The position numbers were made by a program, and so were the translations under genes. Below, one piece after another: positions 57,282 through 64,000 of a DNA stretch of 64,000 nucleotides; positions within the stretch are counted from its first letter, which is position 1; each line of letters begins with the position of its first letter. Source of the DNA: Chlamydoabsidia padenii (Eukaryota; Mucoromycota; Mucoromycetes; Mucorales; Cunninghamellaceae); NCBI GenBank assembly GCA_025330725.1, contig JAIWND010000009.1, forward strand, positions 558,001-622,000, read 5' to 3'. Below the pieces are notes generated by a model that saw nothing but the letters and a program-made list of their open reading frames with translations, did no database searches and had not been told where the DNA came from.

Positions 57282-58637
57282 TTACTTTAACCATGGATGA
57301 TATATCACTTGGTCCAAAGAGAAACGATGACAAGGATCAGATTGGAGACAATGAGAGATCAAATCAGCCAATAAAGGAGAGAAATCATCAGGCATTTCAT
57401 AATGACCTTGTAATATAGTCGACCGTAATCGGACATCATAATCATCATCAAAAGGCAAGCGACCAGCAAACATGGCAAATAACACCACACCAAGAGACCA
57501 AACATCGGTTTTAGGACAAGTCAACACCCGAGTTGATTTGATTTGTTCAGGAGCACAATAAGCCAATGATCCACCTACCACGCCAGTTGCAGTTGTACCT
57601 GTTGAAGGAGGTGACAATGGTGACCCAGGGCGAGCAATTTCCGCCAAATGAATAGGTGCCACCGAATGTTGTTGATACACCGCCAGACCAAAGTCGCACA
57701 ACTTGATATTCATATCATCATCTAGAAGAATATTATCCAGCTTGATATCTTTATGTATGACATTACATTTCCGATGAAGATAATCCACCACGTGACACAA
57801 TTGAAGAAAGAGTCGTTTCTTTTCTTGTTCTGCTAGGGAGGGTTGAGTAAGCAAATGCTGTAAAAGAGTACCATTCGAACAGTAATCACATACCACATAC
57901 GTCGCATAGTCCGTTTCCAATACCTTTTGAATTCGCACCAAATGATCATGATCCAATGTTTGCCATATATCCAATTCTTGTTTCAATGAGCTTTCTTCCT
58001 TGTTTTTCTTGATAATCTTGATAGCCACCGTTTGTCCATTACTGATGCAATAGCCTTTACGCACCGTAGAGAAGCCACCATAGCCAATGATTTGATTCAT
58101 CACATAGTCGTCGATTTCGTCACCCGCTTGTTCTTCAAAATAGGTCGAAAGGAAAGGTCGATGGATGGCCGGGTTGTTACTACTGCTGCTGGCACTACTG
58201 CTGCTGCTGGGTGATGCAAAACTGGCGAGAAATGAGGCGGCAGGTGATTTCAAGTGTTCCCAGGATTGACAGGTAACTTGAGGTGACAGTGTGCTGGATT
58301 TCCGAGTGATGATGGATTTGTTACGAGCTACCCGATGGTGAGTATGTGGAATGGTGAGACCGGTATCATTCAGAGCAGGTGATGTTGCCGCAGAGGAAGA
58401 AGAAGAGGAGGGTGAGCCAGTTGGTGACAAGGTAGGTTCATATGCATTTAATAGTGGCGAGTCATTAGATTGTTGTTGTTGTTGATGGTGAGAATGGCGT
58501 CGGTCAGAGTGGAAGCCAATTCCTAGTGAGAGGGTATCAATATGTAAACCGGAACCACCGTCGTCGTTATTCCCCTTAAAGTAGTTGTAAAAGTGTTGTT
58601 CGTTGTTGTCTTTGGGTGAAGTAGAGTAGCTGTGCAT
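57282..58637 (-). CDS. CAMK/SNF1-related Ser/Thr protein kinase
   Basis: Single-exon gene, 451 residues. A Ser/Gln-rich N-terminus of about 170 residues precedes a kinase domain: IIGYGGFSTVRKG (Gly loop), TVAIKIIKK (Lys), LDHDHLVRI, CNVIHKDIKLDNILL (catalytic loop with HKD in place of HRD), IKLCDFGLAV (DFG), GSLAYCAPEQI (APE) and KTDVWSLGVVLFAMFAGRLP. It ends at HPWLK directly after the kinase fold, without regulatory tail. The activation segment has an insertion (ARPGSPLSPPSTG). HKD kinases remain active in some families because the Asp is kept. I cannot name the orthologue; the CAMK-like class is judged from the C-lobe. Confidence 0.8.
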   Translation of the reverse strand: MHSYSTSPKDNNEQHFYNYFKGNNDDGGSGLHIDTLSLGIGFHSDRRHSHHQQQQQSNDSPLLNAYEPTLSPTGSPSSSSSSAATSPALNDTGLTIPHTHHRVARNKSIITRKSSTLSPQVTCQSWEHLKSPAASFLASFASPSSSSSASSSSNNPAIHRPFLSTYFEEQAGDEIDDYVMNQIIGYGGFSTVRKGYCISNGQTVAIKIIKKNKEESSLKQELDIWQTLDHDHLVRIQKVLETDYATYVVCDYCSNGTLLQHLLTQPSLAEQEKKRLFLQLCHVVDYLHRKCNVIHKDIKLDNILLDDDMNIKLCDFGLAVYQQHSVAPIHLAEIARPGSPLSPPSTGTTATGVVGGSLAYCAPEQIKSTRVLTCPKTDVWSLGVVLFAMFAGRLPFDDDYDVRLRSTILQGHYEMPDDFSPLLADLISHCLQSDPCHRFSLDQVIYHPWLK

Positions 58638-60485
58638 TCAGTAAAAAGGATATTAGTATAAAAGTAGAGTGTGTAATTAACAAGTAAGCTTTTTAAAAAG
58701 TATAGTAATAGGTAGTAAGTAGTAAGAGACAATATGGGTGTGAATGTAAGAATGAGGGAGGGAAAAGGAAAAGAAAAGGAAGAAAGGTAGAAATTGAGAG
58801 AGCCCACATGTATAATTTTTTTTTTTTTTTTTTCAAATCGCGCCATGAAAATCTTTTTGTGTGTGTATTTCTTTTTCGACATCGGAAGGTGTGGTAAGGA
58901 AGGGATGGTTATCTCGGCCAATTGGAATGTATCGTTTTATCAAATGAAACAATCGACCAATCAATTGGCTTGTTGATCCACATTTGTTGATAAGGATGCC
59001 CTTTTCCCTATTGCACCCTGGCTTCTTTCTTACTCAGCTAGAATAGATTTGGTTGGCTGAAAAAATCAAGGATCATGATAATACTCCTTAAAAAAAAAAG
59101 AGAGAGAGAGAGACTACATCGTCATTTTCTTCCGATTATCCCTATACAAACCCAGTCTTTCTATGAATCCTACTACTTTAGCCAACAAGACATGTCAAAC
59201 AATCACATGAGGGAGGTACATTTAGTTACTCTTATCTAAAAAGTAGTTTATTTCTTGTGCCAGTGTAACATCAATCAAGTTTACCCAGAATCATGCAGCC
59301 TCTTTCAATGCACTGACACCCCAAAGAAGAAGGGAAAAAAAAACTTTTTCAAATCCCGACATTCTGGCACCCGGATCAAACTCCATTTTCTCTCTCTCTC
59401 TCTCTCACTCTTCCTTTCCTTTTATTAATTTTTTTAGTTTTAAAATCAACCTTGGACAAAGTCACTACTACTTTTAGCATCTCCTCTTTATAAAAATGGT
59501 CTCAGCAAGTACCTCCTTCTCTTTTTGACTCACTGTTTTTTTTTTATCATTATAGAACACTTGACATGATAGGTCGAATTACAACACCTGGTTACAAAAG
59601 ACATGGCAACAAGGTAAAAAAAAAAAAAAAAACACTTTAGATAGGTGATGGTTATATTCTTTCTCCCTCTCTCTCATCTACCTTTTTTACTTTATATACT
59701 CAACGTATAGAAACAAAGCAACTGTCGGAAGTTTTATTAAACATGGATTCCCACCACAATAGGACACGATATCGAAATGACATCAACAGTATTTATCAAC
59801 ACGGATGGACAATCGGCAGGTAATATCAGTCCAGTCGAGTACTTGGAAGAATGATGGTACTGACGACACGCCTATCATGCATACTAATTTACCTATTTAG
59901 TTAATCCATATCAACAACACCAAATAAACATAAGGGGTGGGGATGGAAGTCGATCAACAGTGTACCTTCTCTCACTCAGGATCATTTGTAGCTATAGCAT
60001 AGTATATATATTTAGATTGATAATAACAATAATAAAAATAGGTTTTTGTGTTATGACGGTATATTGTTTTATGGGGATGATCTTCCGTTGGAATGTGTAT
60101 ATGTGTGTCACCTACTTGATTATTTATTTACACGCATACTTGCTGTTGTTAATGATCTACATCTAGGGTTTTGAAAAAGAAGAAGACAATGATGATAACA
60201 GTTTATTTGTAATGAATAGATGTGTTTTTACGGTATAGACTATGGAAGAATGGTGTGTGTGTGTGTGTGTGTATGTATGTGTGAGGGGAATATATCGGCA
60301 AATACCGATCTATGCTAGTAAATGATAATGAGGATAAGTGATATGGTACAACAAGGGTTCTATTTTAAAAACATAAACATTCTTTTGCACCAAAACAAAG
60401 AATAAGACCGGCCACACTATAATATATGTATATAAACAAGAGTTAGCGTGGAATCATTCCTATTCAATCATGGTTTATTCACAAC
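58638..60485. other. Long intergenic region with a possible spliced small gene
   Basis: 1.85 kb. TTTATAAAA at 59487-59495 is followed by ATGGTCTCAGCAA|GTACCT, an acceptor ATAG at 59555, an exon ending CAACAAG|GTAAAA (59613) and an acceptor TATAG at 59710, so a spliced transcript of about 59.5-59.9 kb is plausible. The exon frames do not join into a long protein; a peptide of about 25 residues from an internal ATG (MIGRITTPGYKRHGNK...) is the best I can read. It may be non-coding RNA. A TTCAAATCCCG element (59348-59358) lies upstream; GT microsatellite at 60253-60273. Confidence 0.35.
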
Positions 60486-60836
60486 TTACCAACCCCAGCA
60501 ACAGGCATCTTTTGATCTTGAAGGTGTATCATGGACAATAACTGTTTGTGGCAACGGTGTAGGATGATAAAAAGATACTAACCATAAGGTGAAAAATAGT
60601 GAGTACAAAGTGCGAATATAGTATAGTTTTTTCTTACTTGTAGGTTCACCATGATGAGAGTGTCTAGACCGAGAATTCAAGCTGTGGTGATGATGTTGGT
60701 TGAACATGGGTTGGTAAGCAGGTGGAGGTGATAGATGAGTTGGCGTCGAGGCTGTTAATGATAGTCGGTGTGTTTCACCCATGGCTTTCTTTTCGTCAGC
60801 ATTGTTATCAGTACAATTGAATGCTTCTTTGGACAT
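60486..60836 (-). CDS. Small His/Pro-rich protein, possible tail-anchored form
   Basis: Open frame of 116 residues: MSKEAFNCTDNNADEKKAM, then a Pro/His-rich part (PPPAYQPMFNQHHHH, SRHSHHGEP), a hydrophobic stretch (LYYIRTLYSLFFTLWLVSFY) and a C-terminus DACCWGW with two cysteines. GTAAGA ... GGTTAG inside the frame delimits exactly 60 bases, divisible by three and free of stops, which encode the hydrophobic stretch; if spliced, the protein is 96 residues and soluble. PPPAY is a potential WW-domain ligand (PPxY). No family recognised. AATAAA lies just after the stop. Confidence 0.5.
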   Translation of the reverse strand: MSKEAFNCTDNNADEKKAMGETHRLSLTASTPTHLSPPPAYQPMFNQHHHHSLNSRSRHSHHGEPTSKKKLYYIRTLYSLFFTLWLVSFYHPTPLPQTVIVHDTPSRSKDACCWGW

Positions 60837-60927
60837 GATGTAAGTCTATAACTGATTCACGAAAAAAGAAGAAGAGAAGAATAAAAAGTAGAAAAAAGAA
60901 AAAAGAATGAAATGAAGAGAATCGTAT

Positions 60928-60939
60928 GCGGGATTTGAA
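60928..60939 (-). promoter_or_regulatory. Recurrent GCGGGATTTGAA element between divergent genes
   Basis: One copy of the element that recurs across the window, placed between the small His/Pro-rich gene and the eL33 gene. It is followed by TTATCCCG and by a related GCGGCATTTGAATTTC at 60954-60969, so the region has several degenerate copies. Function inferred only. Confidence 0.35.
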
Positions 60940-61055
60940 ATTATCCCGAGTGAGCGGCATTTGAATTTCGACAATGCGGAAACCCCAAAGTTGGCAAAGA
61001 GTTTGAAATTCGAATTTCTTCCTTCCTCTTCTTCTTTCACACACACATATACATA

Positions 61056-61619
61056 ATGGCAGTCGATCGGTAAGAAGAAGAAGAAGAAGAGAAAGAGGGC
61101 ATAGATGGATGGATGAATAAACCAGATACGACAAAGGATGGATTGGATCAACTGGATGGATGGATGGATGATAAAGTTCGATATACTAACTCATCATCTC
61201 TTATGTTTTTGACATGCATCAGTTTGTACAGCAAGGGCCGTGTTTTAGGTTACGAACGTGCCAAGCGCAACCAAAACCCCAACACCTCCCTTATCCAAGT
61301 CGAAGGTGTCCAAACCACCAAGGATGCTCAATTCTACCTCGGTAAGCGTATTGCTTATGTCTATCGTGCCAAGCGTGAAGTCAATGGTTCCAAGATTCGT
61401 GTTATCTGGGGTCGTATTGCTCGTACTCACGGTACCAACGGTGTGGTCAAGGCTCGTTTCCGCAACAACTTGCCTCCCAAGTCCTTCGGTGCTACTGTCC
61501 GTATTGTAAGTCATTCTATTAAAAAAAGGGGACACTTGCCAAATGACTAAACTTTTTTTTTCTTTCTATTTTTTTTTTGCTTTATGCTCTAATAGATGCT
61601 TTATCCTTCCAACATTTAA
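61056..61619 (+). CDS. RPL33: 60S ribosomal protein eL33 (L35A)
   Basis: Structural protein of the large cytosolic ribosomal subunit. Three exons (61056-61069, 61223-61505, 61596-61619) give 106 residues, matching the family length. Exon 1 is MAVDR, the body runs [55 protein letters not shown] and [16 protein letters not shown], and the last exon is MLYPSNI. The first intron starts after only 14 coding bases, common in ribosomal protein genes. Codon choice is strongly biased (GTC, AAG, CGT), consistent with high expression. A pyrimidine-rich leader precedes the ATG. Confidence 0.96.
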
Positions 61620-62572
61620 ACATTCGATCCAGTTACTACTTATATAACAGTTTAGTCTTGTACATTTTAATAAAAAAAAAAACGAATGTTGGAAATCATC
61701 ATTGGGATTTGGGTTTGTGATATATTGGGGAGGATTGACTTTTGACTACAAATGGGATATAATAGGACTTGATAATGATAACAATGCATTGTCATAATGA
61801 TAATCGAACACATGGTGTCCATCAACTTTTTTTTTCTTCTTCTTCCAAAAGCGGAATGGGAATATTAAAATGCCGCAGTTGGAGTCAGGTTCCATGCATG
61901 CATGGTCTCATAAGCTCACTCATCCTTGCCTAACCAGGGGCATTCCATATCTTTCTTTAGGATCAATGAGGTGGCATTCTTCGTGTGATAAGAATATCTC
62001 ATGACACTGGTAAGAGTTTCAAACTAATCCTTTCCACTTGACCATGAGGGTACACATCATACCATTATTTTTTGGCGCCTTTGAGTAAAGGTCTTTCCTG
62101 AATTGGTCGAGGTGGCACTCTTACAAAAAAGAAAGTCGACACGTGGGTTATAACTCCGCTCGAGAAGGGCCATGTGTCTTTTCGTCTTTTGGATGTATAT
62201 CAAGACAATAAAAAAAAGAATCATCAAGTTGTGTGCTCAAAAGCAAATAAAAGTAAAAATACAAGCCATTCGACCGGATAATCATCAATCTGTAGACTGA
62301 GAGAGCATGGACTATCCTATCGGGTGCGGCCATTCCACTGGTTTTTTTTTCCCAAAGAGGTCGCGCGTGGCGGGATTTGAATTTCTTGGAGAGCGTGCAC
62401 AAGTTAAATTTTTTTATTACATGTTCTTTCTTCTTCTCTTTCCCTTTTCCCTCACTTTTTTTTTTTAACCCTCTCTACTAATTGTAAGTCGTCATCTTGC
62501 CCCTCCTTTACTTTACATGTAGATCTTTACTCACCTCTTACTCTTGTTTTAGAATACAACTATTTTATTACA
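61620..62572. promoter_or_regulatory. Intergenic region with beta-tubulin promoter
   Basis: About 950 bp. The left part holds the eL33 3' UTR (AATAAA near 61669). No convincing gene. The right part contains GGCGGGATTTGAA at 62369-62381, about 200 bp before the tubulin ATG, then a long CT-rich stretch and a likely leader. Confidence 0.45.
62369..62381 (+). promoter_or_regulatory. GGCGGGATTTGAA element upstream of beta-tubulin
   Basis: Best copy of the recurrent element, combining GGCGGG and TTTGAA. The pair resembles CDE/CHR or E2F-type cell-cycle sites of animal promoters, and its reverse strand (TTCAAATCCCGCC) resembles a TFIIIC B box. Which, if either, applies is unknown. Confidence 0.35.
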
Positions 62573-64000
62573 ATGAGAGAAATCATTCACATCCAAGCTG
62601 GTAAGCCTCCCAAATAAATAAACAAAACCAGTACTTACTCTTCTTCTTGTTTGTTTAGGTCAATGTGGTAATCAAGTACGGTGGATAATACAACAAAAGC
62701 TCCCTAGAAAAACATACTCGTTACTTACCATCCTCTCTCTCTCTCTCTCTCTCTTGTTTATGATATAGATCGGTCAAAAGTTTTGGGAAACCATATCTCA
62801 AGAACATGGACTTGATGCCAATGGGAACTATGTTGGCTCTGATGATCTCCAACTAGAACGTATCAATGTCTTTTACCACGAAGGATACCAAAACAAATAT
62901 GTCCCACGGTAAGCAAGGGGTGGTAAAAAAAAAAAAGACAGGGTGATAAAGGAGAGGGGAAGGGCAAACAACAACAACAACAAAAAAAAAGGTACTGATG
63001 ATGATTCCCCTTAATTAGTGCTGTGTTGGTGGATCTTGAACCTGCAACCATGGATGCTATTCGTGCCAGTACTTATGGTAAAATCTTCCGTCCTGATAAC
63101 TTTATTCATGCTCAATCTGGTGCTGGTAATTCTTGGGCCAAGGTAAGGAAAAACTAGAAGATGGAAAAGAAGGAATACTAATGTTATTGTTTTGTTTATT
63201 AGGGTTTCTACACTGAAGGTGCTGAATTGGTGGAATCTATTATGGATGTGATCCGTAAAGAAGCGGAAAATACAGATTGTCTTCAAGGGTTCCAATTGGC
63301 TCATTCTCTTGGTGGTGGTACTGGATCTGGTCTTGGTTCTTTACTTCTCTCCAAAGGTAAAATACAAAAATAAAATAAAATAATAAACACAACAATCAAA
63401 TAAACCAACTTACAATTTCCTTACTCTCTTTCTCTAGTCCGAGAAGAATACCCTGATAGAATCTTGTCGACTTACTCTGTGGTACCCTCTCCCAAGGTAT
63501 CCGACACTGTGGTTGAACCTTACAATGCTGTCCTCTCTGTCCATCAATTGGTTGAAAACTGTGATGCTACCTTCTGTATTGATAATGAAGCTCTTTATGA
63601 TATCTGCTTCCGTACTCTCAAACTGACGAACCCTGGCTATGGCGATCTTAATGAATTGGTGTCGGCTGTCATGTCTGGTGTGTCTACCTCATTACGTTTC
63701 CCTGGTCAACTCAACTCTGACTTGCGTAAACTGTGTGTCAACATGGTGCCCTTCCCTCGTCTCCACTTCTTTATGGTGGGCTATGCTCCTTTGACTGCTT
63801 TTGGATCTCAACAATACCGTAACCTCAGTGTGCCTGAATTGACCGCGCAAATGTTTGATGCTCGTAACATGATGGCTGCTTCTGATCCTCGTCATGGTCG
63901 CTACCTCACTGCTGCCACCATCTTCCGTGGTCGTCTCTCTACTAAGGAAGTTGAAAATCAAATGCTTGCTGTTCAACAAAAGAACTCGTCCTACTTTGTC
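62573..64000 (+). CDS. TUB2: Beta-tubulin (3' end outside the window)
   Basis: Beta subunit of the microtubule dimer. Starts [15 protein letters not shown] with the MREI tetrapeptide used for cotranslational mRNA autoregulation. Early exons are short (62573-62600, 62659-62675, 62769-62908, 63019 onward), the usual fungal tubulin layout. GTP-binding GGGTGSG is at residues 140-146 of the spliced reading. The frame is open to the window end at about residue 350 (..[10 protein letters not shown]). By direct count from Met1, residue 167 is Tyr (STYSVV) and residue 198 is Ala (NCDATF); most benzimidazole-sensitive fungi have Phe167 and Glu198. Residue 200 is Phe. Mucoralean fungi often have several beta-tubulin genes, so this may be one paralogue. 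Confidence 0.97.

Noticed and set aside
15483..62381. tRNA genes suggested by B-box-like TTCGAATCC matches
   Set aside because: At the copies inspected, no T-stem pairing, acceptor stem or A box could be folded around the match; treated as a recurrent motif.

Overview
The window reads as nuclear DNA of a filamentous fungus, most likely an early-diverging Mucoromycota (Mucorales-type) species. This is an inference from gene content and style. Genes carry many introns of about 50-90 bp, often with long T homopolymers before the 3' splice site. Proteins are rich in Gln/Asn/Ser tracts, and the mobile elements include Tc1/IS630, MULE and Plavaka (CACTA-like) types. Genes lie close together on both strands with no operon logic. 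Exon boundaries below were read by eye from splice signals and frame continuity.

Region 1 (1-32.3 kb) is dense housekeeping and regulatory DNA: the 3' end of a USP10/Ubp3 deubiquitinase, cytochrome oxidase subunit Cox5, a Byr4/Bfa1-like cytokinesis regulator, a RING-CH (MARCH5-like) membrane E3 ligase, RNA polymerase II subunit Rpb7, the INO80 remodeller ATPase, a seven-helix receptor, an Ecl1-type lifespan factor, farnesyltransferase beta, a mitochondrial PP2C, a PalA/Rim20-type Bro1 protein, a RING protein with GRF-like fingers, and a three-repeat Myb protein that also carries C2H2 fingers.

Region 2 (32.5-45.4 kb) is the accessory zone. It opens with a TA-flanked composite of mobile elements (32569-37802): a decayed MULE transposase, a frameshifted Tc1/IS630 transposase relic, a 197-bp direct repeat and a small deletion derivative of the MULE. 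A secreted phosphoesterase follows, then a tandem array of about 240-bp units. That array is split by a 4.4-kb Plavaka/CACTA-type element with an open 1119-codon reading frame.

Region 3 (45.4-64 kb) returns to host genes: a tiny Asn/Arg-rich protein, a small secreted protein, eIF3b, a peroxisomal 4CL-like acyl-CoA synthetase, a Golgi GDP-mannose transporter, an IMPACT/Yih1-type gene that looks broken, a protein kinase, a small Pro/His-rich protein, ribosomal protein eL33, and the 5' part of beta-tubulin.

The most useful observations are: Tyr167 and Ala198 in beta-tubulin, two residues linked to benzimidazole resistance; the clean insertion of the Plavaka element into the tandem array; the nested element cluster; the interrupted IMPACT homologue; and a recurrent TTCAAATCCCG motif spread over the promoters and introns of the second half of the window.
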